From Phialophora verrucosa (taxonomy: Eukaryota; Ascomycota; Eurotiomycetes; Chaetothyriales; Herpotrichiellaceae), in contig MSED01000007.1 of assembly GCA_002099365.1 (NCBI GenBank), forward strand, positions 1,612,001 to 1,676,000: a stretch of 64,000 nt of DNA, written 5' to 3'. The notes beneath the pieces were generated by a model that was not told the DNA's origin, searched no databases, and saw only the letters and a program-made list of their open reading frames with translations. The first letter of the stretch is position 1, and each line of letters starts with the position of its first letter. The translations under genes and the position numbers were made by a program. Positions 32,576-42,547 of this stretch are shown here, piece after piece.

Positions 32576-34117
32576 ATGTCCAAAATGGACAACTCTCAAT
32601 TCCGGACCCTCCTACAAAGCAGCCAAAATGCAAGTGCGCAAGATACAGCAGGCTCCCCGCCAGGCTTCAAGAAGCCCGCACTTGGTTCGAGAGCCCGCGC
32701 GTCGATCCCTATGACACCTCGCCCACTAGCCGGCCAGAATGCCTCAAAAATGTTTGCACAGCAGGTGGCAGACTACCGAAAAGAGCACGACGGGCAACCG
32801 CCTACGAAGAAGTTCAAATCAAGCGCACCCAAAGGCACTAAACTGGGCTCAAGCTACGAGGATCGCACGCTCGCTCGAAGAGAAGGCGCAGTCGATGCTG
32901 AGACAATGGATGACAAGCAGAAACGATTAAAGGCTCTGGAGGAGATGTTTAAACTACAACAGATTGACGAGGCTACGTTTGAGCAGCTCAAAAGCCAAAT
33001 TGGCATTGGCGGAGATCTCAGCAGCACCCATTTAGTCAAAGGTCTGGACTGGAAATTGTTGGAGAGGGTACGACGTGGGGATGACCTGAATAAGACTCCG
33101 GAACTAGAAGAGAAGGAAAAGACAGTGAAAGTAGACGTTGACGAAGAGCTCGATCATGTGCTTGAGAAGGAGGTTCAGGCCGTGGGCCACAGTTCGCGGA
33201 GGCAGCAAGACGATTCCAATCCGGAGGCGGACCAGCCCACGACACGTGATGAAATTTTGCGACGGCTGAAGGAGAGTCGAGCACGAAGGCAACAGGTAGC
33301 TCCTCCTGAGCCAGTTCTTGGTGACCGCTTCAAGAAGGTGACTTCGGACCAACCGAACAAGAGGAAATTCGTCGAGGTGGTCAATGGGCGGCGCCGGGAA
33401 GTCTTGCTCGTTACGAACAAAGATGGCACGACGAAGAGGAAGATTAGATGGATAGACATGGAAGAGGACATCCCGAAGAGCGCACAAAATGAACCCCTTG
33501 GAATGGAAGTGCCAGCTGAGTTCCTTGCAAAGCAACAAGCGCTCTCAGCCCAAGATGAAGCCGAAGACGAAGACGACAACATCTTCCAGGGCGTCTCTGA
33601 TTACAACCCCCTTGCTGGAATCAATAGTGATTCTGAGGACGAGGATCACAAGTCGGAAACGGCAGCAAGGGCAGAGAAGGACACCGCGTCGGCGACTAGC
33701 AAGCCACGAAATTACTTTGCAGCAAGCAATCAAGAAGAGGAGGCTGAGGACCGCACCAATCCAATTTTGAAAGATCCCACGCTCCTTTCTGCCCTGAAGC
33801 GGGCAGCGGGCCTGCAAAGACGCGATGACGGCGGCGGTGATCAAGCCCTTGACTCGGACCCCACCCGAGCGGCCAAGCAGCAGCAATTGCTGGAGCGGCT
33901 GAAAGAACAGAACCGGGCAGATGCTGCAGACCTGGATCTTGGGTTCGGGGAGAGCCGATTTGGAGATGACGAGGATGAAGATGGGCCTGTGTGGGAGGAT
34001 GGTGAGGGGTCATCGAAGAAGAGTGGACGCAAACGAGGTCCAAAGAAACGCAAGGGTGATAAAGACAACGTCAACGATGTGATGGCAGTTATGCGAGGTC
34101 GCGACAGGAAGTCCTAG
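32576..34117 (+). CDS. RED/IK-like spliceosomal protein (RED N-terminal domain)
   Basis: Single 513-residue frame. The N-terminal third fits the RED-like domain: MDNSQFRTLL, SIPMTPRPLAG, FAQQVADYRKE, KKFKSSAPKGTKLGSSYEDRT, then DDKQKRLKALEEMFKLQQID and DLSSTHLVKGLDWKLLERVRRG. The rest is charged and coiled, with Asp/Glu-rich blocks and a basic C-terminus (KKSGRKRGPKKRKG, a likely nuclear signal). RED joins the spliceosomal B complex before activation in humans; in ascomycetes the orthologue is assumed to act similarly. Its function is inferred from the domain only. A second ATG three codons in (MDNSQF) could be the true start. The shared promoter with TGS1 fits an RNA-processing role. Confidence 0.82.
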   Translation: MSKMDNSQFRTLLQSSQNASAQDTAGSPPGFKKPALGSRARASIPMTPRPLAGQNASKMFAQQVADYRKEHDGQPPTKKFKSSAPKGTKLGSSYEDRTLARREGAVDAETMDDKQKRLKALEEMFKLQQIDEATFEQLKSQIGIGGDLSSTHLVKGLDWKLLERVRRGDDLNKTPELEEKEKTVKVDVDEELDHVLEKEVQAVGHSSRRQQDDSNPEADQPTTRDEILRRLKESRARRQQVAPPEPVLGDRFKKVTSDQPNKRKFVEVVNGRRREVLLVTNKDGTTKRKIRWIDMEEDIPKSAQNEPLGMEVPAEFLAKQQALSAQDEAEDEDDNIFQGVSDYNPLAGINSDSEDEDHKSETAARAEKDTASATSKPRNYFAASNQEEEAEDRTNPILKDPTLLSALKRAAGLQRRDDGGGDQALDSDPTRAAKQQQLLERLKEQNRADAADLDLGFGESRFGDDEDEDGPVWEDGEGSSKKSGRKRGPKKRKGDKDNVNDVMAVMRGRDRKS

Positions 34118-35774
34118 ATAATAATATGCCTCGTGGAGCTGGCTCCGGAAAGGGCTTTGTTCGCCGAATCCCATGCTTTCGCTTCTGCATGACATTCAGG
34201 ATTCGATCCGTACGGGTATCCGAGATTAGTATTGACGGAGTTGCTCTGACCTTGGACAAAACCACAAGTGTCCACTACACCTACTAGTATGCTCAAACCA
34301 GATTGCCAAGGGGACAACCACGGGCTGGATCTGGCTACGTAAGCGGATGTGCTTTGTATCTTGTAAAATTTCTTGACATTCTGCGGATTGCCGGAGTCAT
34401 GTTTTCAAGACGACGGCGACAAGATGTGGCCCCGGTGGCTGAAAGTGAATCGGTGGAGATGGTGAGGATGATATACAATCCTAGGCATTGCTCGCCCCCT
34501 GGCTCGTCACTTGCTCCTCACTTTCGAGTTCTTCTCAAGGGTACGAGTACTCGTACTCGTAGGCGGGTGGGCGACGCGGACGGAGGTGACGTGTCGTTGT
34601 GGTGGGGAAGCAGCAACTCAAGAATCCCGTCCACCTGCAGCCGCAGCTCTTTTCCAAGACTCTCTTGGGCCTTCAAGCGGGGCGCTCTGAAGCTCAACCA
34701 ACTCTTCATCCTTCGTTATTCGGCTTCACGACGTCCATGTCACGCAAGGCGAACAGACTCTGGCCATATCGCACTGTGTACTCCGTAGTGTCGGGCCGAA
34801 ACCTCTTTTCCAAAGGATTCTCATCCATACGGCAGAATCTCCGGCTCTCTGGACCATGCTCTCGATTCTGCAAGGCGTGCGCAATGGGTTTGTGTTCCTG
34901 GCATTACCCTGGCTAAGCTAACGCCTATCGAGAATCAATAGCGTGGCTGGCCTCCCGGACTCCTGCTTGCGGGCCTTCCCCTGCATTGCCGCCCCTGGCT
35001 GGCCGTTTCAGTCCCAAGTCGTTGCCAATCTGGATGCTGACTGGCTTCGGATGTGCAAGGCCTTGCGACGGTGGCCTCGTTGCGAATCCACCTGAGCCGG
35101 GGTCTATCCTCGCCTATCACTCCGCTTTCTCCTTTTTGGCATCCTCAACCAGTCTCAGCCCGACCCAGCACCAAGGATGGCCAAGTTTGCCCAGCTCCGG
35201 TCACAGGCCGGGTTACAACTTCATCATTACACACTGTAGGCCGACCATTGGGGGGTCCTTCGCTTGCCGTGGCCTTGAAATGACCGCCTTCTTACAGAAA
35301 CACAGGCCGACCTGGACTGACAGGTACCAGGATCACCATCACACAAACGACCACGATGAAACGTGCCAACCCATTTTGCTGTCGTGTTCACAATTCGTGG
35401 TCTCTGCCCCTCGATGGAGCTTCTCCATCCACTCGCTCTGCTGGCAGACGTATAACTCTGAGGTTCTTGTCGTTTCATTTCCATCCCTTTCCCTTCTGTT
35501 TCCACCAGCTTTCCTCCCTTCTCGCTGAGCTCGCTGACACGTTTGTGCGACACATTGCACTTCGTCTTTCTTTCAACGAGGCTAGTCCTTCGTCCTCTCA
35601 TTCGCAAAGAGCCGAGCTACGCTCCAGGTCACTCTTTGAGCCAACCAGGTCCTTCATTGATTGAATCCTGGTACCAAATATCCCCAGGCGGGCTTATACA
35701 TCCCATATACAGCTACCCCTTTCTGCAAGAAGCAATTGTCAGAGTCTATCTCCAACAACAAACCCCAATACAAT
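34118..35774. other. 1.66-kb spacer upstream of the GH128-type gene
   Basis: No supported gene on either strand. Holds a 12-bp palindrome ACGAGTACTCGT plus a further ACTCGT (34543-34560). The 34900-35774 part is C/T-rich and may be a long promoter and leader of the wall-protein gene. A TTATAC element lies near 35690. Confidence 0.4.
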
Positions 35775-37478
35775 ATGGTCGCCAAACTCCTTTTAGTGGT
35801 CGGCCTTGCCGCATCCGCTTTGGCACACCCCAACCACAAGAGGCACAATCGCTTCCATCATGGCACTGGAACCGGCAACGGTTGGGCAATGCCTACTGGT
35901 GCTACCTATCCCATCACAAATGGCACGGCACCACACAATGGTACAGACTTTGGTGGCTCCCCTGTTGAGTCCCCGTCATCTGTCGAAGCCACCTCTGTTC
36001 TACCCACTGCTACAGGCGTTATGACAGTCACTGTCAGCCCTGTCCCGGTCGAGTCATCTTCCCCAGATACTGGCAAGGATGTCTCGAGTATACCCACCGC
36101 AATTGCCATTCCTTCCAACACCGAGATTGCACCAGCGGGAGGCTCGCCGGCAGGAGAGTCGCCAGCAGGCTCGCCAGCACCAGCACCAGCCCCGGCGCCA
36201 GCACCAGGTTCAGACGAAGATTCATGCTCTATCCTGACGTCGACCATTACTTCTACATCCATTCAGTATATAACCGTCACAGCCAGTTCAGGAGAATCAG
36301 CCTCGGAAGTTGCTCCCACTGGTGGTGCCGGCGGATTCCCAAGTGCTCCTTCTGGCTCTGTTCCGTCCGAAGGGCCTGGTGGATTCTATGGTGCTCCCTC
36401 CAGCTCGCTAGCCGTTGAGCCCACTGATGCTTCGTCGAGCTCAGCAGTCGCTCCCAGCGGCGGTCCGGGCGAGTTCTTCCCTGCTGCGTCCAGTGGTCCC
36501 GAGAGCCTTTCTTCCACCTCAGGTGCCATTTCCGCCGGCTCCCCCACTGCTGGCGAGTTCTTCCCACATCCTGGCCAGCAGACATCGTACCCAGCCATGG
36601 GTGGCAGCTCTTCCGTGGCTTTCCCATCCTATGGTGGCGGCGCACCCTCGGTAATCCCAACAACCTTCGCAACCATCCCCAGCACTGCGCCCTCTTCCAG
36701 CCCGGCTGCTAGTGACTCTTCTGCACCGCCTTCGTCGAGCCCTAGCTCCTCTCCCAGCACCGGTGGGTCGACCAGCGGCAAGAAAGGTCTTTCCTACAAC
36801 ACTGCCTCTTTGACCAACGCCTTCGCCGGTAAGGGTATCAGCTGGGCATACAACTGGGGTGCTTCGCCTGACGGTACAATCGTCTCTGGAGCTGAGTACG
36901 TTCCTATGTTCTGGGGGGCCAACTCAGTATCTGGATGGGCAAGTGCGGCGGCCGCTGCTATTGCCAGCGGTTCTAAGCACGCCTTGTCCTTGAACGAGCC
37001 GGATCTCAGCTCCCAAGCCAACGTCGATCCCGCCACTGCTGCCAAGCTGCACATTGCCAACATGAATCCGCTCGCCGGTCAAGTCTCGATCGGATCCCCG
37101 GCTGTCACCAATGGCGCTGGCACTAATCCGCTCATGGGCATTGACTGGCTCAACGCTTTCTTCAAGGCTTGCGCAGGTCAATGCAAGGTCGACTTTGTTG
37201 CCTTCCACTGGTATGACTCAGCCAGCAACATTGGCTACTTCAAGAGTCATGTCAACGATGTCATTGCTGCCGCCCAGCAGAACGGTGTCGGCAAGGTGTG
37301 GCTTACTGAGTTCGGCGCCAGTGGTTCAGACTCGGACGTTGCCAACTTCATCACTGAGGCAACTGCCTTCCTCGAATCAACCGACGCCGTGGAAAGATAT
37401 GCATACTTCATGTGCTCGGATGGCATCCTTGTCAATGGCAACTCAATATCAAGCCCAGTCGGCGCTGCATACTCGTAA
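35775..37478 (+). CDS. Secreted cell-wall glucanase-like protein (GH128/Asl1 catalytic core) with long Ser/Pro linker
   Basis: 567 residues from ATG 35775. The signal peptide is MVAKLLLVVGLAASALA, then HPNHKRHNR. Residues ~20-340 are Ser/Thr/Pro/Gly-rich low complexity, with a PAPAPAPAP block (near 134) and repeats around GEFFP, probably heavily O-glycosylated. The C-terminal ~230 residues are a TIM-barrel glycosyl-hydrolase catalytic core: GKGISWAYNWGA, VPMFWG, LSLNEPD (E408, likely acid/base), FVAFHWYDS and VWLTEFGASGSD (E512, likely nucleophile). This is the GH128 (endo-beta-1,3-glucanase; fungal Asl1/alkali-sensitive linkage) pattern. The role is probably wall remodelling. No GPI signal is evident: the protein ends GAAYS without a hydrophobic tail. 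Confidence 0.87.
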   Translation: MVAKLLLVVGLAASALAHPNHKRHNRFHHGTGTGNGWAMPTGATYPITNGTAPHNGTDFGGSPVESPSSVEATSVLPTATGVMTVTVSPVPVESSSPDTGKDVSSIPTAIAIPSNTEIAPAGGSPAGESPAGSPAPAPAPAPAPGSDEDSCSILTSTITSTSIQYITVTASSGESASEVAPTGGAGGFPSAPSGSVPSEGPGGFYGAPSSSLAVEPTDASSSSAVAPSGGPGEFFPAASSGPESLSSTSGAISAGSPTAGEFFPHPGQQTSYPAMGGSSSVAFPSYGGGAPSVIPTTFATIPSTAPSSSPAASDSSAPPSSSPSSSPSTGGSTSGKKGLSYNTASLTNAFAGKGISWAYNWGASPDGTIVSGAEYVPMFWGANSVSGWASAAAAAIASGSKHALSLNEPDLSSQANVDPATAAKLHIANMNPLAGQVSIGSPAVTNGAGTNPLMGIDWLNAFFKACAGQCKVDFVAFHWYDSASNIGYFKSHVNDVIAAAQQNGVGKVWLTEFGASGSDSDVANFITEATAFLESTDAVERYAYFMCSDGILVNGNSISSPVGAAYS

Positions 37479-37795
37479 GGGAACCAGAGCCAATGGTCGA
37501 CTGCATTTGCTTTGGACAGTATAAAAGTGGCATTTGTCACGCATTCTTGGGTGGGGAAATTGTTGGAAACGATGTTGGCTTCTTGTACAGTACTTGAGGA
37601 ACGGGCTTTGGGTAGAAAAACAGACTTCAGGCTCGCAGGTAGAGTTGGAATACGAAAGGTGTTTGACTTCTTGCAAAGGAATCAGAAAGATCACGAGATG
37701 TTACGAAATCCATATGAGCAACACATGTATCTCACCGAAAAATGCAAAACGTGCGAATACAACTTTTCCGTAAAATTCATTACATCGCAGGTTGA
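37479..37795. other. Convergent 3' spacer
   Basis: 317 bp between the stops of the wall-protein gene and the DUF3433 gene. Nothing else seen. Confidence 0.4.
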
Positions 37796-40700
37796 TTAGC
37801 CTCTGTCTTCGACGATATCAATCCCGTACCTCCTCATAACACTTGGCGCCTCTTCACGCGCGGAAGGAAACCCAACACTCTGATTTTCATTCCACCAGCC
37901 CAACCTGTATTCTACACTATCACCGCCTTCTTTCAGCGCGTCGAATTTTCCGGGACTACACATCCTACTCCCCGCGAGCAAGGCCGCAACTCCGAAGACC
38001 GTACACGGATTATGTGGCACTAGTTTGTCCAGCTTCGTCAAACAGCAGGCAAGGGCTATTAAACCAGCCATGATGCCAAGAGATATCTGGAGCGCGAGTT
38101 TGGCACCGTCGTGCTGGACGAGGCGGACCGTCTGTGAGACACTGTAGACCACGCCGGGATATGATAGAGCTGCGGCCGCGTCATCGCTGGAGTTCACGGG
38201 GACGCGCATGTTGCTGGAGATCGCCTGTGCCATATACCTCCTATAAAAGGCATTGATGCCTTGAAGCATGGCAGCTTGGTTCTCCTCGCCGACAAGTGTT
38301 GAGATCGGTAGCGGCTTCTTTCCGAATAAGACCGCCTGGAAGAAGTTGTCGACAGGGGCTTCGGCCAGATTTGCAGAGGCGAACTGTGTCTGGTTGAACA
38401 TTGAGAGGGATTGGTCCATGTGCTGCTGGATACGGTAGGAAAACGCTGTTTCTCCGTTGGGCCCGGACTGGAGGAGCTGAACATTGTGTTCGTTCGGCAC
38501 AGGTAGCTGTGGGAACGGCGGAGCAGTTGTTGAGATGGACATTGAGTCGAGTTCGTATGTCGCCACTGTCTTGACCGTCTGCATCTCCTGGTAACACATC
38601 AAAATAGTGACAGAGTTTTGATTCGGGCGATCAAGGTCAGCGTAACCATAGATGAACGCCAGGGATGGGCAACCAGGAGGGTTGTCGGGCTGTGCGCCTG
38701 GATCGCTTTCCCCAAATGCACTTCCTTCAATCGCATCGTAAGGTCCGACGTGGAGATCAAGCACTTTAGCAAAGTAGGATGAATTGCTTTGAAATCCAGC
38801 GCGGTATGTGACTTCGATGTAGCTCAGATTGCCACCCGGACCTCCGCGAAGACAGGTTGGTGGCAGTGGCATATTTGCATCGACAGTGGCGCTTGTGGTT
38901 TCGATCCTGGAGTTATATTCAACGCTCATGTTGAACGAGCTGGCATCCAGAGCAGTGCAGTTCAGTGACGCACGAAGAGCAGGATAAGTTGTTTGTAGTA
39001 GTAATCCTGGCGTAGCTGCGGAAATATTGGGTTTCGCCAGTGATGGCAAAGCAAGTTCATCGTATGTGAACGAAGGATAGCTTGTATTCAAGCTCTCTGT
39101 CAGACTGATGATCAAAGCTGCAGTACCGTCATCGGTGGCACTGGCGGTCCAGCTAGTGTTGAAAACATCGTTGGTCGCAAGCCTTAGCTGGGTCACCAAG
39201 CCCGGGAAGGCCTCAGGACTGTAAAGTCCGGAAACAAGAATCGTGAGGACACTGCCAACTATGGCTGCGGTCGAGGAGCAGAATGCTGCGTGGTGTCGAT
39301 TCTTGACGGCCCTGAAAATTCCTACTGGCGGAAGCTGATCAACCAGCGAACTGTCCAAGCTTCTTTTGGCAGAAACCTCTCCCGAACTTAAGGCATTGAA
39401 AGGTGCCAAAACCATGATGTTAAAATCTATGGCATTCACAGATGTCGCAACGATGAGGATTACCAACGCGGGTAGCAGGCGTGTGTACACTGTCGTCATC
39501 GTATTGTCTACTCCAGGTAACGATAGTATCCCTTGATTGTTGTCTGAGCGATGCTGGAGAAGTTCCAAGACCCCGATAGTAGAAAGAAGCAGAATCAGAA
39601 CCAAAATGATGACAGGTTTACGGATGAGGACTGGATGCCACCAAGCTGCTTTGTCGCCTTCTGAAGGGTCGTCGTTGCGACCTTGACTTGGGGAATCATG
39701 GTGATCGCCACGCAAGGCTCCTTGGACGACAATCCGTGATCTACCATGACAATTCTTGTCAGGAAATGCAAAAAAGTCATAATCGGAGAACTTGCGGACT
39801 ACTTCTTTCTCTTTCAAGCCTCGGAAGCTTTCAATGATGCTGCTGAAGCCCGAATTTTGATTCAACATCATAGCGAGGCCGGATATAGTCTGATATCGCG
39901 GAGGCAGTTCGCTTCGAGGTCGTAAGCAGAAGGCACCGAATGCGAGCGCGGTCATGAGAGCGAAGCCCGCAGTCATGATCCAGAAAGGAAGAGCGACAAC
40001 CTTCAACCTGTTGGCGAGCAAGACGGCAAGTCCGTCAATTTCTGACGCATCCTTTTCTAAGAGGCATTTGGCTGCAAATTGAACGGCGAACTGCTGGAAT
40101 GTCCGTTCGGCCGCATTTTGCATTGCAATTTCATCCATGAGAGCTTCATACCGACCTTCACTGGAGACAGACGCTGCCATAATCTTGAACATCGTGCTTG
40201 GAAAATCCCGTTCCAAGTCAGATTGGGCACTCAGATCGCCAAACATGTTTGCACTGGCTACTAACGAGGATGTGAATCGGGAGGCAAGGTCTTCATCTTC
40301 AAAACCGGCGAGGCTTTCATTGGACGGGATAGGAGTGCCCGTGGTGACCAAAGGAGGACTTTCGCCGAAATCATAGGAGACATTAACCTTGCCCATGGTG
40401 TAAGAGGGTCGACACAGAAGGCTTGTGACTTGCTCAATGCCCACTCGCCAAGACACAATATTAACATTTGAATCGTCGACAGCCAAGTTCGACTCTGTGG
40501 TTGATCCGTTGAGGACTTGGTCGTAGGCGACTTTCACTAGCGTAAGGAGTTGCAAATTTGTCTGGTCTTCAGGAGTAGTCGAACAGTTTACCCGAACCAT
40601 ATTTCCTCTGAATTGCGTTTTGGGGCATAGCTGAGTGCTTGCGTCGATGACGAAAACCGGCTGAGCACCGCCCATGAGCTGACACTGAGGAGAGATTATT

Positions 40701-41677
40701 GCGATCGTGTCGCTGGTCTCACCGTTCGTACCGTACGGAGTGGGATTTATCGAGACTGTAGCCTTCTGACAGTTGAAACTCGGTATAAAAGCATTCAGCT
40801 GCGTTTCCACGAGTCGAGAATGATTCCGAAGTTGCACGGGAAGATCGAGCGTTTCGTAAACAAGATTGTCTGTGGTCCCCTGATCCTGCGATACGACACC
40901 TCGGGCGAGAACACCGTATGCCGCGTACGCTATTGAAGCATCCTGGCTACCGAACGGTTGTGTGATGTTCCAAAGAGAGCCATTGAACTGTGTGGTACGA
41001 TTCAGGCTCACACTTCTGTCGGGGAATTCTGTAAGATCCTCCACGAACAGACCGGTCGATGCCAGTGTGATGATCTTCAGAAGAACAAAGCCAATGATTG
41101 TGATAAGCACACCAAAATGGCGATATCTCAGAGCCAGCCAGAGACTGACAGGCTGCATGGGGGAGATAAAGTCCAGGAGGATGCTGTCCTTGCCATTTGC
41201 GTGGCCCTGATGAAGTGCGACCCATGGTGCAGCAGCTTTGAAATGGTAATCCACTTGCCGCCAGAGAGCAACGACAAAGACGAGGATCGCTGTCGGCCCG
41301 TAAGTCCAGGAATAGTGGTTTTCTGTGACCAGAGTGAAGCCGTTTGCTCTTCTGTTGAAGTACCACACGAGAAGAAGGGCGAGACCAAGGAGGAGGAACA
41401 ACAGAGTGTTCAGAAGTAGGCTGATTGCGGATAGCCATCCTAATGTCGACCTCACCGGTGCAGCAGACTTTCCGAGCCCCTTCTTCTCTGGGTTGGTAGG
41501 CAGCTCGTCAATGGTAATTGCTAGACCATGTTTGCTCTGGAGAGACTGTGTACGACTGAATTTGGGCCGTCGACGTAAAGATTCAAATAAATTGCCACCA
41601 GAATAACGCCGTGTCCACCCGCGGATGATGTCAATCATTTTGATACGAATCGTTTGCACAAAAGTGAGGTTGCTCAT
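37796..41677 (-). CDS. Large DUF3433 multi-span membrane protein
   Basis: Intronless frame of 1293 residues. Two similar halves are visible. Each has a hydrophobic segment cluster followed by a long extracellular-type loop rich in N-x-S/T sequons and a further helix group (N-terminal helices near 80-105, 125-145 and 190-215; middle helices near 570-595, 690-710, 750-770 and 815-835; final helices near 1220-1265). AAPWVALHQG, LLDFISPMQPVSLWLALRYRHFGV and later AWWHPVLIRKPVI, VDQLPPVGIFRAVKNRHHAAF fit the duplicated DUF3433 pattern of Pezizomycotina. Function is unknown in the family. Start ATG 41677; an internal ATG 13 codons on is an alternative. The frame is intact. Confidence 0.88.
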   Translation of the reverse strand: MSNLTFVQTIRIKMIDIIRGWTRRYSGGNLFESLRRRPKFSRTQSLQSKHGLAITIDELPTNPEKKGLGKSAAPVRSTLGWLSAISLLLNTLLFLLLGLALLLVWYFNRRANGFTLVTENHYSWTYGPTAILVFVVALWRQVDYHFKAAAPWVALHQGHANGKDSILLDFISPMQPVSLWLALRYRHFGVLITIIGFVLLKIITLASTGLFVEDLTEFPDRSVSLNRTTQFNGSLWNITQPFGSQDASIAYAAYGVLARGVVSQDQGTTDNLVYETLDLPVQLRNHSRLVETQLNAFIPSFNCQKATVSINPTPYGTNGETSDTIAIISPQCQLMGGAQPVFVIDASTQLCPKTQFRGNMVRVNCSTTPEDQTNLQLLTLVKVAYDQVLNGSTTESNLAVDDSNVNIVSWRVGIEQVTSLLCRPSYTMGKVNVSYDFGESPPLVTTGTPIPSNESLAGFEDEDLASRFTSSLVASANMFGDLSAQSDLERDFPSTMFKIMAASVSSEGRYEALMDEIAMQNAAERTFQQFAVQFAAKCLLEKDASEIDGLAVLLANRLKVVALPFWIMTAGFALMTALAFGAFCLRPRSELPPRYQTISGLAMMLNQNSGFSSIIESFRGLKEKEVVRKFSDYDFFAFPDKNCHGRSRIVVQGALRGDHHDSPSQGRNDDPSEGDKAAWWHPVLIRKPVIILVLILLLSTIGVLELLQHRSDNNQGILSLPGVDNTMTTVYTRLLPALVILIVATSVNAIDFNIMVLAPFNALSSGEVSAKRSLDSSLVDQLPPVGIFRAVKNRHHAAFCSSTAAIVGSVLTILVSGLYSPEAFPGLVTQLRLATNDVFNTSWTASATDDGTAALIISLTESLNTSYPSFTYDELALPSLAKPNISAATPGLLLQTTYPALRASLNCTALDASSFNMSVEYNSRIETTSATVDANMPLPPTCLRGGPGGNLSYIEVTYRAGFQSNSSYFAKVLDLHVGPYDAIEGSAFGESDPGAQPDNPPGCPSLAFIYGYADLDRPNQNSVTILMCYQEMQTVKTVATYELDSMSISTTAPPFPQLPVPNEHNVQLLQSGPNGETAFSYRIQQHMDQSLSMFNQTQFASANLAEAPVDNFFQAVLFGKKPLPISTLVGEENQAAMLQGINAFYRRYMAQAISSNMRVPVNSSDDAAAALSYPGVVYSVSQTVRLVQHDGAKLALQISLGIMAGLIALACCLTKLDKLVPHNPCTVFGVAALLAGSRMCSPGKFDALKEGGDSVEYRLGWWNENQSVGFPSAREEAPSVMRRYGIDIVEDRG

Positions 41678-42547
41678 TCATCATGAGCGCAGGGCATGAT
41701 ATAGTAGGCGTACCGAGTATTTGTCTGCCATGGAGGATACGCCTGCCCCGGCGGCCAGCTGCAGCTAAGGTTTCAACCATGGCCAATGATCAGCCCCGGC
41801 GCTTGATCATCGGACGTTCTGACCGGCGCAGCGAAGTGCTCATGTTCGACCGGTATGGAGCACATTTGCCGCGGAAGCTGGCAGCTGCGGGAATGTCAGA
41901 TTGGGGACGAATAGTCACACAGAGGCGTTGCCTGTGCTTCGAGCATCATCGGAGAATTGTTGACATGAAATGGAATTGCAAAACCCCAGCCAGACGACCG
42001 TCGGCCTAAAATTGGATCTTGTCGGGCGGTTGTTGAAACATGGGATCCGCTTTGCTGTTTGAGAGCATCATCGGTCAGCCTTGCGAGCGAGCACCACGAC
42101 GGTTTACCATTAATATGTGTTCATCAGTCGCTGATACCCACCACCTTTCTCTTGCATCCTCGTTGCCATAGTTCAAGGGAGAACTTTTTCGCCACGTATA
42201 CTGTTTCTCTCAGAGCGGCTCCGGTTCGCGATTGCTGGCAATCAATAGCGGACGACTCGCAGCGACACCTCAGCTCCTGTATGGTAGAGCAATGACCGGA
42301 ACAAATCTGATTCAATGACCGAAAAAGTGTAGCATGGTGGATGAGAGTTGGTCAGGCACCAGAAAGCTGCTTCATTGTTGGCATACCGTGGATGAGCGGG
42401 CAGAACCATATCGCATTCTAGGGTATATCTCAATACTGCATGTCACAAGCTGCGCTTTTTGGGGGAGGCAGCTCGCAAATCACCTGGTGGGTTTGTGCGC
42501 AACCGTCGACGCCTGTGGTTGAGGCACCAATGTCGAGCCACATATGC
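41678..42547. other. Intergenic, DUF3433 promoter side
   Basis: 870 bp without a supported gene; only short frames without recognisable content. Confidence 0.4.

Noticed and set aside
34303..34788. 161-codon plus-strand frame upstream of the wall-protein gene
   Set aside because: Arg/Ser-rich chance frame without domain or codon pattern like its neighbours.
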